A stretch of 46,576 nucleotides of DNA from Fusobacterium sp. FSA-380-WT-3A (GCF_012843705.1 NZ_JABAFQ010000015.1:1-46576); one strand, 5' to 3'; positions 16,602 to 26,113 are shown, numbered from the stretch's first letter. Notes: generated from the sequence alone by a model not told the origin. Made by a program: numbers and translations.

Positions 16602-17756
16602 ATGGAAGATTTAATTTACTTTACATCTGAATGTGTATCACCAGGACATCCAGATAAAGTAGCAGACCAAATATCAGATGCTGTTTTAGACGCTTGTTTA
16701 AAAGATGACCCAAATTCTAGGGTAGCTTGTGAAGTATTTTGTACAACAGGTCAAGTTATTGTTGGTGGAGAGATAACAACAAAAACTTACATAGATATTC
16801 AAGATATAGTTAGAAAAAAAATTCATGAAATAGGGTATAGACCAGGAATGGGATTTGATGATAACTGTGGAGTATTTAGTTCAATACATTCTCAATCTCC
16901 AGATATAGCTATGGGAGTAGATGTAGGAGGAGCTGGAGACCAAGGAATAATGTTTGGAGGAGCTGTAAAAGAAACTCCAGAATTAATGCCTTTAGCATTA
17001 GTTTTATCAAGAGAAATTTTAAAATTATTAGTTGAATTAAGAAATGAAGGAGTACTTACTTGGGCAAGACCAGATGCAAAATCTCAAGTAACATTAGCTT
17101 ATGATAGAGAAGGAAATATAAAATTTGTTGATACAATAGTAGTTTCAGTTCAACATAATCAATTTGTAACACAAGAACAAATTCATCATGATGTAAGAGA
17201 ATTAGTAATAAAACCTGTATTGGAAAAATATAATTTAAAATTTGAAGATGTTAAAAAAATATTTATAAATCCTACAGGAAAATTTGAAATTGGAGGACCT
17301 CATGGAGATACAGGGCTTACAGGAAGAAAAATAATAGTTGATACTTATGGTGGATACTTTAGACATGGTGGAGGAGCTTTTTCTGGAAAGGACCCTTCAA
17401 AAGTAGATAGGTCAGCAGCTTATGCAGCTAGATGGGTAGCTAAAAATATAGTAGCTTCAGGATTAGCTGATAAATGTGAGGTACAATTATCTTATGCAAT
17501 AGGAGTAGTAGAACCTACATCAGTAAAAGTTGATACTTTTGGAACAGGAAAAGTAGATGAAATAGAATTGGCAAAAGGGGTTTCAAAAATATTTGACTTA
17601 ACACCAAGAGGAATTGAAAGAGACTTAAAACTTAGAAGTTGTGAATTTAGATATCAAGATTTAGCAGCATTTGGGCATATAGGAAGAACAGATATAGAAC
17701 TTCCTTGGGAACAATTAAATAAAGTTGAAGAATTAAAAAATTATTTTAATAAGTAA
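16602..17756 (+). CDS. metK: S-adenosylmethionine synthetase
   Basis: MetK makes SAM from methionine and ATP; SAM is the methyl donor for the corrin methyltransferases encoded in this window. The ATP site GHPDK lies at 15-19. [17 protein letters not shown], the P-loop-like [19 protein letters not shown] and [12 protein letters not shown]-type strands are all present. It has 384 aa, the typical length, with AGGAGGAATT before the ATG. It is controlled by the SAM-I riboswitch and ends at its own terminator. Confidence 0.97.
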   Translation: MEDLIYFTSECVSPGHPDKVADQISDAVLDACLKDDPNSRVACEVFCTTGQVIVGGEITTKTYIDIQDIVRKKIHEIGYRPGMGFDDNCGVFSSIHSQSPDIAMGVDVGGAGDQGIMFGGAVKETPELMPLALVLSREILKLLVELRNEGVLTWARPDAKSQVTLAYDREGNIKFVDTIVVSVQHNQFVTQEQIHHDVRELVIKPVLEKYNLKFEDVKKIFINPTGKFEIGGPHGDTGLTGRKIIVDTYGGYFRHGGGAFSGKDPSKVDRSAAYAARWVAKNIVASGLADKCEVQLSYAIGVVEPTSVKVDTFGTGKVDEIELAKGVSKIFDLTPRGIERDLKLRSCEFRYQDLAAFGHIGRTDIELPWEQLNKVEELKNYFNK

Positions 17757-17763
17757 TTAAAGA

Positions 17764-17795
17764 AAAGGATATTGTATTTATACAATATCCTTTTT
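17764..17795 (+). terminator. metK terminator
   Basis: AAAGGATATTGTA (17764-17776) pairs perfectly with TACAATATCCTTT (17781-17793) around TTTA, followed by T residues. Confidence 0.9.
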
Positions 17796-17807
17796 ATTTT
17801 AAATTTT

Positions 17808-17848
17808 AAAAAATAAAAATAGCTTTCTATGATACCATAGAAAGCTAT
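17808..17848 (-). terminator. Terminator of the HU gene
   Basis: ATAGCTTTCTATG (17819-17831) pairs perfectly with CATAGAAAGCTAT (17836-17848). On the minus strand the stem is followed by a T-rich run (plus-strand A-rich 17808-17818). Confidence 0.85.
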
Positions 17849-17892
17849 TAGAAGCTTTAATCATTTAGTTTACTAAAATTTTTTGAATTTAT

Positions 17893-18219
17893 TTATTTAG
17901 CTTTCTTTTTACAAGTTCTTTTTTTCTTAGGTTCTTCTTTTTTTACATTTAATCTATCAGATAAGTCTTTACCAACTTTAAATTTTATATAGTTTTTAGG
18001 AGTTATTTTAATAGGCTCCCCTGTTCTAGGGTTAATTCCTTCAGCTCTTTTTGTAGTTTTTCTTTCGAAAGTTCCTAGCCCTCTAAAAACTAAAACTTCT
18101 TCTTTTGCAAGTGCTTCTTTTAATACTTCTACAAAAACTTCTACTTGTCTTTTTGCTTCTTCTTTACTAGGCAAATTAGCCTTTTTCATAAACAATTCTG
18201 CAAATTCTACTTTTTTCAT
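17893..18219 (-). CDS. HU-type DNA-binding protein with lysine-rich tail
   Basis: This is a small nucleoid protein that bends DNA. GLGTFERKTTKRAEGINPRT is the HU/IHF beta-arm signature, including the conserved NPRTGEP tip with its intercalating proline. The N-terminal helices (KKVEFAELFMKKANL) are typical. At 108 aa it is longer than standard HU (~90 aa) because of a basic tail of about 15 residues (KKKRTCKKKAK at the end). AGGGAGGAA precedes the ATG. No terminator is clear between cobJ and this gene, so some read-through from the cbi operon is possible. HU against IHF cannot be decided here. Confidence 0.9.
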   Translation of the reverse strand: MKKVEFAELFMKKANLPSKEEAKRQVEVFVEVLKEALAKEEVLVFRGLGTFERKTTKRAEGINPRTGEPIKITPKNYIKFKVGKDLSDRLNVKKEEPKKKRTCKKKAK

Positions 18220-18342
18220 GATTCCTCCCTTTAAAAATATAAATAAATATTAAAGTATCTTAAGTTATTATATAAGACTCAAAAAAAATATATTTTGTTT
18301 AATTTTTTTTAAATTTTTTTTATTTATTATTTTAAATTTCTT

Positions 18343-19077
18343 TTACTTATGAATAATTCTATATCCACGAGGTGTTATTATCTTATTTTTTAAAATAAAA
18401 CTATTAGAATTTCCTATAATAACTGTAGAAAACATATTTATTTCATAGTTTAACATATTTTCTAAAGTAGTTATAACAAAATTTTCTTCCTCTCTACCAA
18501 CATTTCTAGCTATCAATACAGGAGTATCTTTAGATTTATATTTTAACATTATATCTCTAGCTTCATTTATAAGAAATTCTCTACCTTTACTTTTTGGATT
18601 ATAAAGAGTAATTACAAAATCTCCTTGAGAAGCCAAATCAATTCTTTTTTTAATGATTTCCCAATCTGTTAAAAGATTACTAAGAGAGATATTGACACTA
18701 TCATGTACAATAGGTGCCCCTCCTAAACTAGCTGAGGCATTAGAGGAAGTTACTCCAGGAATTATTTCTATTTCAATATTGCTATTTTTTGCTACTTCTA
18801 ACATAAGTCCAGCCATTCCATAAACTCCAGGGTCACCAGAGCTAATAAGAGATACAGTTTTTCCATCCTCTGCTAACTTTAAAGTCTCTTCACATCTTTC
18901 TACTTCTTTTTTCATAAAAGATTTTATCAGTAATTTTTCTGGAAATAAATCTTCTACAAGAGAGATATAAGTTTTATATCCTATTATTATATCTGAATTT
19001 TTTAAAGTTTCATAAGCTTTAAAAGTCATATTTTCTTTATTTCCTGGTCCTATTCCTACCACATAAATTTTACCCAT
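18343..19077 (-). CDS. cbiH: Precorrin-3B / cobalt-factor III C17-methyltransferase (CbiH/CobJ)
   Basis: This tetrapyrrole methylase adds the C17 methyl group and causes ring contraction in the anaerobic B12 route. The N-terminal GKIYVVGIGPGNKENMTFKA and the SSGDPGVYGMAGL and IPGVTSSNASASLGGAP blocks are diagnostic. ATG 19077 is chosen: it starts at the conserved glycine-rich motif, and the longer frame would add 15 unrelated residues lying in cbiG. AGGAGG (19090-19095) lies 12 bases upstream, a rather long spacing. It overlaps the cbiG stop by 8 bases (ATGGGTAA). With 244 aa it is the last gene of the nine-gene cbi run. Confidence 0.9.
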   Translation of the reverse strand: MGKIYVVGIGPGNKENMTFKAYETLKNSDIIIGYKTYISLVEDLFPEKLLIKSFMKKEVERCEETLKLAEDGKTVSLISSGDPGVYGMAGLMLEVAKNSNIEIEIIPGVTSSNASASLGGAPIVHDSVNISLSNLLTDWEIIKKRIDLASQGDFVITLYNPKSKGREFLINEARDIMLKYKSKDTPVLIARNVGREEENFVITTLENMLNYEINMFSTVIIGNSNSFILKNKIITPRGYRIIHK

Positions 19078-20080
19078 CTTTTCTTGTTTCCTCCTGAAAT
19101 ATTGATATAGTAATTCCATCATATTTTATTTTTTCTGCTATAATTTCTCCTTTTTTTCCAGAAGCTAGCATAGCACAAGGGCCTGATACAGAACCTATCC
19201 CTAAAGTTTTTTCCACAAACTCTGATTTTTTAAATTTATTTTCTACCTTTTTTATTTCATCTTTAGAAATAATTTTTAAGTCAATATTAAAGTATTTAGA
19301 AGTTTCTATTATTCCAATTTCATCTTTTTTTATATCAATAGTTCCTAAAACCTTTAAAGATTTTTCTGAAATATTATATTTTTCCAAAGAGTTTTTTATT
19401 GCAAAAATTATTTTATCTTTAGGTGTTCCTCTCTTACAGCCTATTCCAATAGATATATTTTTTGGAAAAATTTGAGTTATTTCAATATTTTTTTGATTTG
19501 AAATAATAATTACTCCTTTTGGATTTTCATTTGAAATATTTTCTGGAACTTTTATTTCAATTTTTTCTCCAGCTACTATAAGACTTGTAACTTTTTTAGC
19601 ACTCTCTAAAGATTCTAATTTTCCATTTATTTTCATGGCGATTGTATCAACAGCAATTTTTCCTGAAATATCTGAAGATGTTGTCAAAACAGGGATTGAA
19701 TTTAGCATAGAACTTATCTCTTTTGTTAAATTATTTCCTCCACCTAAATGTCCTGAAAGAATAGGAATTACAAAATCTCCATTTTCATCTACTACTAATA
19801 CACAAGGGTCAGAGTCTTTAGAGTTAATAAAAGGTGCTATACTTCTTACAGCTATTCCTGTGGCTGTTATAAAAATAAAACCAAAATATTTTTGAAAAAT
19901 ATCTTTTAAAGTATCCTTAATAGAAAGTTTTATTATTTTTGTTTCTTCATCAGAATATTTTTCTAATGTAAAAACTTCAATTTCTTTATTAAAAGTTTCT
20001 AAATAAAGATTTTTTATTTTTTTTGCTAATTCAACGCCTTTTTTAGTGACAGTAATAATTCCAATTTTATCTTTAAACAT
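19070..20080 (-). CDS. cbiG: Cobalt-precorrin-5A hydrolase
   Basis: CbiG opens the delta-lactone of cobalt-precorrin-5A and releases acetaldehyde, a hallmark of the oxygen-independent pathway. The N-terminal domain has IGIITVTKKGVELAKKI and ITATGIAVRSIAPF. The middle has LSGHLGGGNNLTKEI, and the C-terminal domain has GIGCKRGTPKDKI and LGIGSVSGPCAMLASG. ATG 20080 is preferred because it overlaps the cbiF stop by 8 bases (ATGTTTAA), the same geometry as the cbiH start; an upstream ATG at 20104 is possible. It has 336 aa. Confidence 0.9.
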   Translation of the reverse strand: MFKDKIGIITVTKKGVELAKKIKNLYLETFNKEIEVFTLEKYSDEETKIIKLSIKDTLKDIFQKYFGFIFITATGIAVRSIAPFINSKDSDPCVLVVDENGDFVIPILSGHLGGGNNLTKEISSMLNSIPVLTTSSDISGKIAVDTIAMKINGKLESLESAKKVTSLIVAGEKIEIKVPENISNENPKGVIIISNQKNIEITQIFPKNISIGIGCKRGTPKDKIIFAIKNSLEKYNISEKSLKVLGTIDIKKDEIGIIETSKYFNIDLKIISKDEIKKVENKFKKSEFVEKTLGIGSVSGPCAMLASGKKGEIIAEKIKYDGITISIFQEETRKDG

Positions 20081-20837
20081 TTTCTTTTCCTTTTCTATAT
20101 TCATGAGTAAAGGTTTTATCATATAATTTTGATTTTGAATAATTATTTCCTAAAAAATTCCCAACAAGAATTTGAGCAGTCTTATTAATATTTTCTTTTT
20201 TTACTAATTCAGATATATTTTTTAAAGTTCCTATAACTTTTTTTTCATCTTTCCAACTAGCTCTTTGAACAACAGCTATTGGAGTATCTTCTGGATAATA
20301 AACAGAAAGTTTTTTAACAACTTCATCTATCATTTGAACTGATAAAAATATTGCCATAGATGCTTGATGAGAAGCTAGACTTTCTAAAGATTCTCTTTCT
20401 GGAACTTTAGTTCTTCCAGAAAGTCTTGTACATATAACAGTTTGGCTTACATCTGGTAAAGTATATTCTTTTTTTAAAGAAGCAGCAGCTGCTAAAAAAG
20501 AACTTACTCCGGGAATAACTTCATATTCTATATTATTTTCATCTAAAATATCCATTTGTTCTCTATGAGCTCCAAAAATACTTGGGTCTCCTGTGTGAAC
20601 TCTAGCTACTTTCTTTCCAGATTTAATCCCTTTTATTGTTATATCCATAACTTCTTCTAAAGTCATTGTAGCAGAATTGTAAATCAAAGCTTCATCTTTA
20701 TGGCAATCTATAACTTCTCTTGGAACTAAAGAACCAGCATATATAATTATGTCAGCTTCCTTTATAATTCTTTGTCCTTTAACAGTTATAAGTTCAGGGT
20801 CTCCAGGTCCAGCTCCTATGAAATAAACTTTTTCCAT
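20073..20837 (-). CDS. cbiF: Cobalt-precorrin-4 C11-methyltransferase
   Basis: This SAM-dependent methylase is specific for C11 of the corrin ring. It starts with VYFIGAGPGDPELITVKG, contains VARVHTGDPSIFGAHREQ and IPGVSSFLAAAASLKKEYT, and ends with the strand pair around AVVQRASWKDEKKVIGTL. At 254 aa it is normal in length. An AGGAGG site lies inside the end of cbiL, which it overlaps by 22 bases. CbiF follows CbiL in biosynthesis, separated by CbiH. Confidence 0.93.
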   Translation of the reverse strand: MEKVYFIGAGPGDPELITVKGQRIIKEADIIIYAGSLVPREVIDCHKDEALIYNSATMTLEEVMDITIKGIKSGKKVARVHTGDPSIFGAHREQMDILDENNIEYEVIPGVSSFLAAAASLKKEYTLPDVSQTVICTRLSGRTKVPERESLESLASHQASMAIFLSVQMIDEVVKKLSVYYPEDTPIAVVQRASWKDEKKVIGTLKNISELVKKENINKTAQILVGNFLGNNYSKSKLYDKTFTHEYRKGKENV

Positions 20838-21544
20838 TTCTCAATTCCTCCTTTTTTTAATATAAGAGTTGAAAAATAAGGGATATCCTCTTTTGTTAAA
20901 TTTTCTAAATCAAAATAAATTTTTTGTTCTTCTTTTCCTGATTCACATACAAGTACAATATTTTTTTCATTTCCTGTAATTTTCAATGCTTCTTTTAATT
21001 CTTCAAATCTCAATGAAACTTTCATCACTACTATATTATCACTATTTTTTATTTCTTCTATTATATGTTGTGAAGTACATTTTTTAGAAAGTGATATAAC
21101 TTTTAAAGTTTCATCTCCAACAACCAAAGGGATATTTATTCTTGAGGCAATATCTATAAAAGAAGATATACCAGGAATTGTTTCCACTTGATATTTTTCA
21201 TTTATATTTTCTATAAGATAGACATATGTACTATAAGTCATAGGGTCCCCTATAGTAATAAAACCTACATTTAAATTTTTTTCTAAATATTCTTCAATGA
21301 TTTTGCTATTTTTTATTCTCTCTTCTTTTCTTTTTTCTATATTAGGATTCATAGAAATTTCCATATCTACAAATTTTATATCAGTTTTTAGATATTCTTT
21401 AACAATATTGTAAGCTGTACTTTCAATATCTCTTCCAGCATTTGGTAAAATTAAAATATCTAATTTTTTTAAAGTATTAATAGCCTTTAAAGTTATCATT
21501 TCAGGGTCTCCTACTCCAACCCCTATTCCATAAAATTTACTCAT
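20816..21544 (-). CDS. cbiL: Cobalt-precorrin-2 C20-methyltransferase
   Basis: CbiL adds the C20 methyl to cobalt-sirohydrochlorin. FYGIGVGVGDPEMITLKA (3-20) is the CbiL form of the methylase N-terminus, followed by LPNAGRDIESTAYNI, VGFITIGDPMTYSTYVYL and ETIPGISSFIDIASRINIPL. It has 242 aa. AAAGGAAT lies upstream, 10 bases of spacing after cbiT. Whether it prefers the cobalt-bound substrate is inferred from the anaerobic gene set. Confidence 0.92.
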   Translation of the reverse strand: MSKFYGIGVGVGDPEMITLKAINTLKKLDILILPNAGRDIESTAYNIVKEYLKTDIKFVDMEISMNPNIEKRKEERIKNSKIIEEYLEKNLNVGFITIGDPMTYSTYVYLIENINEKYQVETIPGISSFIDIASRINIPLVVGDETLKVISLSKKCTSQHIIEEIKNSDNIVVMKVSLRFEELKEALKITGNEKNIVLVCESGKEEQKIYFDLENLTKEDIPYFSTLILKKGGIEKWKKFIS

Positions 21545-21554
21545 TTATTTATTT

Positions 21555-22127
21555 TTATTCCTTTCTTCCACTTATTATATATATTGGATTTTCTCCAATC
21601 ATCATATTATAATTTCCTATTTTTTTATTTCTTGATATATTTACATTTACAATTTCTATATCTGATAATTTTTTTTCTTTTAATAAATCTAAAGTTTTTC
21701 CTAAATTTTCAAGAGTAATTAAATTTATTACAAATCTACTATTTTTTTTAGATTTTTTTATAAAAAAATCTAAAATATTTTTCATATTATTAGAACTTCC
21801 ACCAATAAAAATTCTATCAAAGGAATTTTCTTCTAAAAAATTTAAATCATTTGGAGCTAGACCATAAATTAATCTATAATTTTTTATATTAAATTTTTCT
21901 AAATTCTTTTTTATAAGTTCAATAGCCTCTATATTTTTTTCTATCCCATAAACAAAACCATTTTTTAAGTAGGTAGAAGCTTCAATCCCAACACTTCCTG
22001 TACCAGCTCCAATATCTACTAATATAGAATCTTCAAGAAGTTCTAATTTAGATATAGAAATAGCACGAACCTCATCTTTTGTCATAGGGACATTTCCTCT
22101 TATAAACTCATTATCTTTTATATGCAT
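21555..22127 (-). CDS. cbiT: Cobalt-precorrin-6B C15-methyltransferase (decarboxylating)
   Basis: CbiT methylates C15 and decarboxylates the C12 acetate side chain. It is a class I Rossmann methyltransferase, unlike the other Cbi methylases: IRGNVPMTKDEVRAISISKL followed by the SAM loop DIGAGTGSVGIEAS. The length of 190 aa is typical. It is encoded separately from cbiE, as in Salmonella, whereas many aerobes fuse the two as CobL. It overlaps the cbiE stop by 10 bases. Confidence 0.92.
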   Translation of the reverse strand: MHIKDNEFIRGNVPMTKDEVRAISISKLELLEDSILVDIGAGTGSVGIEASTYLKNGFVYGIEKNIEAIELIKKNLEKFNIKNYRLIYGLAPNDLNFLEENSFDRIFIGGSSNNMKNILDFFIKKSKKNSRFVINLITLENLGKTLDLLKEKKLSDIEIVNVNISRNKKIGNYNMMIGENPIYIISGRKE

Positions 22128-22744
22128 TTTTTTATCACCATTACATTTATAGAAAATTCTCTATTATATTTTTCTATATCACTAAGAAAAAATCTACTTA
22201 TTTTTTCATCATCATAAGATAAATTTTCTCCAACAATAATTTCAATATTTTCTATTTTATTTTCTAATAATTTTTTTCCAATTATATATGGATTATTTTT
22301 TTTATCTGTAAGTAAAATAACTCCTCTTTTACTATTTTTTAAAATTTCTATTATATCTGACTCTCTTCCATGTAAGCTACAAAAAGAATACTCTTCCCAA
22401 GTATCACAAAGTTTTCCAAATAGATATTGAAAAGAGGAAAGTCCAGGGATAACTCTTATTAAATTTTCTGAAAAATTTTTTTTAATAAAAGAAAGTAAAC
22501 TGTAATATCCTGTATCTCCAGAAACTATTATAGAAATCTCTTTGTTTATATTTTTGTTTATATACATTTTCATTTCATCTAATTTACTTAGATAATATTT
22601 TTCAATATTATTATTTAAAAGAATTTCTATATCTTCTAATTGTCTTTTGCCACCTATTACAATTTCAGAAGTTTTTAAGAGTTTTTTTCCAGCTTCTGAA
22701 AAATAATCTAGATGACCAACTCCTAATCCAATAACATTTATCAT
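22118..22744 (-). CDS. cbiE: Cobalt-precorrin-7 C5-methyltransferase
   Basis: This tetrapyrrole methylase is responsible for the C5 methyl. INVIGLGVGHLDYFSEAG and IVIGGKRQLEDI are CbiE features. IIVSGDTGYYSLLSF and VIPGLSSFQYLFGKL complete the methylase pattern. It has 208 aa, within the usual range. Its start overlaps the cbiD stop by four bases (ATGA), a translational coupling signal. Confidence 0.92.
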   Translation of the reverse strand: MINVIGLGVGHLDYFSEAGKKLLKTSEIVIGGKRQLEDIEILLNNNIEKYYLSKLDEMKMYINKNINKEISIIVSGDTGYYSLLSFIKKNFSENLIRVIPGLSSFQYLFGKLCDTWEEYSFCSLHGRESDIIEILKNSKRGVILLTDKKNNPYIIGKKLLENKIENIEIIVGENLSYDDEKISRFFLSDIEKYNREFSINVMVIKKCI

Positions 22745-23856
22745 AACTCTTTCACCATTTTATAAAAATTTTTACTCATTCCCACATCTTCTTTAAAAGA
22801 AAATATTAAAGCTTCAATTTTTATACTTTCATCTTTTATATATTCTTGTGATTTTTTTACAACCTTATTAGCGATTAAATTAAAAAATTCTTTGTTTTCT
22901 ATATATTCACAAGCTTCTTCAACTGTATTAGAAGAGAGAATTTTATAAAGAATCTCTTTTTTCTCTCCGATTTCAAAAGCATTAGCCAACATTATCTCCA
23001 TTCTAGCATCAGCAACTTTACTGTGAGTATTATATATTCCTCCAGCTATTTTTATGGCTTTTCCTATATGTCCCACAAGAAATATTTTTTTATAACCAAT
23101 TTCCACAGCACAATCTAACATATATCCAATATAATTACTTATAACAATGAGATTATTAGTATCTAATCCAAAATCTTCACAATATTTTTTTCCATAGTTT
23201 CCAAAAGAAAATATTATCCAATCTTTGTTACTATTTTCATGTAAAACTTTTAATTCTAATTTTAGAGAATCTTTTAAAGCTTCTTCACTCATTGGTTTTA
23301 AAACTCCTGTTGTACCAAGAATAGAAATTCCATTTATTATTCCTAATTTCTCATTAAAAGTTTTTTTGGCAATCTCTCTTCCTTTAGGAATATATATTAA
23401 AATTTCTATTTTTTCATTTATATTATATTTTTCTAAAAAGGTTCTTATATTTTTTATTAAAATTTCCAATGGTTTTGGATTAATAGCATATTTTCCAATA
23501 GGTTGTTGTAATCCTTTTTTGGTGATAACTCCAATCCCTCTACCACCTCTTATAAAAATATTTTCATCTTTATATCCTTTACTATCTTCTGTAAAAGATT
23601 TAACAATTTTTATTTTAGTAAAAATTTCTATTCCATTAGTTACATCAGGGTCATCACCTGAGTATTTAATAACAGATGTGGTTACAAAATTTTTTCTTTT
23701 TTTAATTCTATTTATAGGAATTATTAAATTTTTATCATAAGGGAGAGAAATTTCTATATTTTTTAAAAATTCATCATTAAAAATACAATAAAATCCAGCT
23801 AATGCACTAGCTATAACACAACTTCCTGTAGTGTATCCTGATTTTAATTCTTTCAT
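22741..23856 (-). CDS. cbiD: Cobalt-precorrin-5B C1-methyltransferase
   Basis: CbiD methylates C1 in the anaerobic pathway and has a fold different from the tetrapyrrole methylases. LKSGYTTGSCVIASALAGFY at the N-terminus, YSGDDPDVTNG, GRGIGVITKKGLQQPIGKYA and the late FLVGHIGKAIKIAGGIYNTH block are signatures. It has 371 aa. It begins directly at the base after the cbiC stop in transcription order, so coupling is likely. It is one of two genes here, with cbiG, that mark the route as oxygen-independent. Confidence 0.94.
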   Translation of the reverse strand: MKELKSGYTTGSCVIASALAGFYCIFNDEFLKNIEISLPYDKNLIIPINRIKKRKNFVTTSVIKYSGDDPDVTNGIEIFTKIKIVKSFTEDSKGYKDENIFIRGGRGIGVITKKGLQQPIGKYAINPKPLEILIKNIRTFLEKYNINEKIEILIYIPKGREIAKKTFNEKLGIINGISILGTTGVLKPMSEEALKDSLKLELKVLHENSNKDWIIFSFGNYGKKYCEDFGLDTNNLIVISNYIGYMLDCAVEIGYKKIFLVGHIGKAIKIAGGIYNTHSKVADARMEIMLANAFEIGEKKEILYKILSSNTVEEACEYIENKEFFNLIANKVVKKSQEYIKDESIKIEALIFSFKEDVGMSKNFYKMVKEL

Positions 23857-24501
23857 CTAAAATCCCTCTCTTTTATATAACTGATATAAAATTCCATGTA
23901 ATATAGCTACAGTTACTGTACTTCCTCCCTTTCTTCCATTTATTGTAATATATGGAATATCTAAACTTTTAAAAACTTCCTTAGATTCTTTAGCTCCTAC
24001 AAAACCAACAGGAGCTCCAACAACTAAGTATGGTTTTTCAATTTCTTTTGTTTCAATTAATTCTTTTAATCTATAAAGAGCTGTAGGAGCATTACCTATA
24101 AGAAAAATTTTAGTATTTTTATCTTTACTAGCTTTTTCAATACCTATTATAGACCTTGTAATTCCTCTCTCTTTACTTTCTTTTGCAACATCCTCATCAG
24201 ATATTAATGTATAGGCTTCACAATTAAATTTTTTTAAAATATTTTTATTAAGTCCATTCAATATCATATTAGTATCACAATAAATTTTACAACCATTTTT
24301 TATAGCAGTTTTTCCACTTGTTATTGGATTATTAAGAAATTTTATAATATCAGCATACTGAAAATCAGCTGTTGTATGAATAATTCTTTTTACAATAGGT
24401 AATTCTTCCTCTGTAAAATTATTTATTTTTTCTCCAAGTTCTTCTGTTATAATTTCAAAACTTCTTTTTTCTATTGATTGAGGTTCTTTTATATATTCCA
24501 T
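23857..24501 (-). CDS. cbiC: Cobalt-precorrin-8 methylmutase
   Basis: CbiC moves the C11 methyl to C12, giving cobyrinate. The family shows IEKRSFEIITEEL, IKR-type IVKRIIHTTADFQYAD (the histidine is catalytic), AIKNGCKIYCDTNMILNGLN and VVGAPVGFVGAKESKE, all present. It has 214 aa. The start shares one base with the cbiA stop (TAATG), and GGAAAG lies upstream. It is second in the operon. Confidence 0.94.
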   Translation of the reverse strand: MEYIKEPQSIEKRSFEIITEELGEKINNFTEEELPIVKRIIHTTADFQYADIIKFLNNPITSGKTAIKNGCKIYCDTNMILNGLNKNILKKFNCEAYTLISDEDVAKESKERGITRSIIGIEKASKDKNTKIFLIGNAPTALYRLKELIETKEIEKPYLVVGAPVGFVGAKESKEVFKSLDIPYITINGRKGGSTVTVAILHGILYQLYKREGF

Positions 24502-25967
24502 TATCTCTTTCCTTTTCTAAAATTAAAAAAATTCATAAAATTAAATCTATTTTTCTTATCATGATATTCTTTTGCTTTATTTAATAGGTTATATACAAAA
24601 TCTTGACTTGAAAAGAAATGAAGATGAGGATAACCACAGAAAAGATTTTTTTCAGAATACCCACATTCCCAACTTCTTCCATCTTTCTTAGAAATTTTAA
24701 ATATATTTTCTCCAGATTTTTCTATTATTTCAGAATAATGAAATTCATGAGCTGGAAAACTTAAAGTTTTTTCTTTTTCTAAAGAACAATCTACATTAAT
24801 ATATCCAAACTTTCCAACATTTAATCTATCTTTCATTTGAAATTTATTATTTGTCAGTCCTACAAATTTAAATGTTTCATTATTTAAGGTTTTTAATTTT
24901 TGAGAAAGATATATGTATCCTCCACACTCTCCATAAATAACTCCACCATCATTATAAAAACTCTTAATACTTTCTATCATTAATTTATTCTTTTCTAACT
25001 CTTTTCCATAAATTTCAGGATATCCTCCACCAAAATATAATCCATCAACATCTTCTGGAATTTTTTCATCATTTATAGGAGAAAAATATTTTATTTCAAT
25101 TCCTAATCTTTCTAAAAACTCAAGATTGTCATTATAATAAAAAGAGAAAGCATTATCTTTAGCCACTCCAATTTTTAACCCTTTATATTTTACTACTTCA
25201 CTTAAGTTTAAAATTTTTCGTTCTATTTTTAATAATTCTTCATTTAGTAAAATATCATTTTTTAAAAGTTTATCACTGATACTATTTTTTGATGTTGGAG
25301 TATCTATGTTGGAAATTTCTAAAATTTTATTTATATCAATAGTCTTTTTAATTTTTTCAGCTAATATCTCTATTTTTTTATCTAATTCTTTAATTTCCTC
25401 AGCTTGTATAAGTCCTAGATGTCTACTTTCTAAAGAAATTTCATCTATTTTAGGAAGATAACCAACACAAGGAATTTCAACATATTTTTCTATGGCTTTA
25501 GAAAGTATTTCATAAGATTTTTCAGAAGAGATATTATTTAAAATAATTCCTTTTATCTCTACTCTTTCATCAAAAAGTTTATAACCTAAAATTTCTGCAC
25601 ATATGCTTGTACTTCTTTTATTGGCATCAACAACAAGAATAATAGGAATATTTAAAATTCTTGAGATGTGTGCTGTACTTCCATTGTCTAACTCATCACC
25701 TAAACCATCATAGAGTCCCATTACTCCTTCTATTATTGAAAAATTTTTTCTATTTTTTAAAAAACTATATTTGATACCTTTTTCTCCCATTAAAAAGTAA
25801 TCTAAATTATAACTTTTATTTTTTGTTACATATTCATGAAATTTTCCATCTATATAGTCAGGACCAGCTTTAAAAGGAGAGACATTTTTTAAAACTTTCA
25901 TAAGTCCGATAGTTATTGTTGTTTTTCCAATTCCACTTTTAGTACCAGCTATAATAATACCTTGCAT
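24501..25967 (-). CDS. cbiA: Cobyrinate a,c-diamide synthase
   Basis: CbiA amidates the a and c side chains of cobyrinate using glutamine and ATP. The N-terminal dethiobiotin-synthetase-like domain begins IIIAGTKSGIGKTTITIGL with the P-loop at 8-16. The C-terminal class I glutaminase domain has GLYFGGGYPEIYG and VIYGECGGYIYL with the nucleophilic cysteine. HEFHYSE near the end carries conserved histidines. It has 488 aa, slightly long. AGGAGGATATTTT precedes the ATG. It is first in the nine-gene minus-strand operon although it acts last among these enzymes. Confidence 0.94.
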   Translation of the reverse strand: MQGIIIAGTKSGIGKTTITIGLMKVLKNVSPFKAGPDYIDGKFHEYVTKNKSYNLDYFLMGEKGIKYSFLKNRKNFSIIEGVMGLYDGLGDELDNGSTAHISRILNIPIILVVDANKRSTSICAEILGYKLFDERVEIKGIILNNISSEKSYEILSKAIEKYVEIPCVGYLPKIDEISLESRHLGLIQAEEIKELDKKIEILAEKIKKTIDINKILEISNIDTPTSKNSISDKLLKNDILLNEELLKIERKILNLSEVVKYKGLKIGVAKDNAFSFYYNDNLEFLERLGIEIKYFSPINDEKIPEDVDGLYFGGGYPEIYGKELEKNKLMIESIKSFYNDGGVIYGECGGYIYLSQKLKTLNNETFKFVGLTNNKFQMKDRLNVGKFGYINVDCSLEKEKTLSFPAHEFHYSEIIEKSGENIFKISKKDGRSWECGYSEKNLFCGYPHLHFFSSQDFVYNLLNKAKEYHDKKNRFNFMNFFNFRKGKR

Positions 25968-26028
25968 AAAATATCCTCCTTACATTAATTAATTTTTTAT
26001 TATATAACCAATTTTAAATTTTACTTAT

Positions 26029-26059
26029 ATTATACAATATTTTTATAAAAATTTTCCAA
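26029..26059 (-). promoter_or_regulatory. Possible promoter of the cbi operon
   Basis: On the minus strand TTGGAA (26054-26059), a 19-base spacer and TATAAT (26029-26034) lie about 60 bases before cbiA. A second TATAAT (25999-26004) lacks a good -35. The whole divergent region is 146 bases, too small to hold a cobalamin riboswitch with its expression platform. Confidence 0.4.
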
Positions 26060-26072
26060 TATTTCTTTTCTA

Positions 26073-26081
26073 TGGTATAAT
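26073..26081 (+). promoter_or_regulatory. Extended -10 promoter of cbiJ-hemC
   Basis: TGGTATAAT is a perfect extended -10, identical to that of cobU (10856-10864), including a TA before it. The -35 region is weak. It lies 32 bases before the ATG. Confidence 0.55.
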
Positions 26082-26113
26082 AATAGTACTAAAGAGAAAA
26101 AAGGACTGATATA

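Noticed and set aside
23225-23740. Plus-strand open frame of 171 codons
   Set aside because: It is antisense to cbiD, which has clear family motifs; the frame is long only because cbiD codons rarely give stops in that frame.
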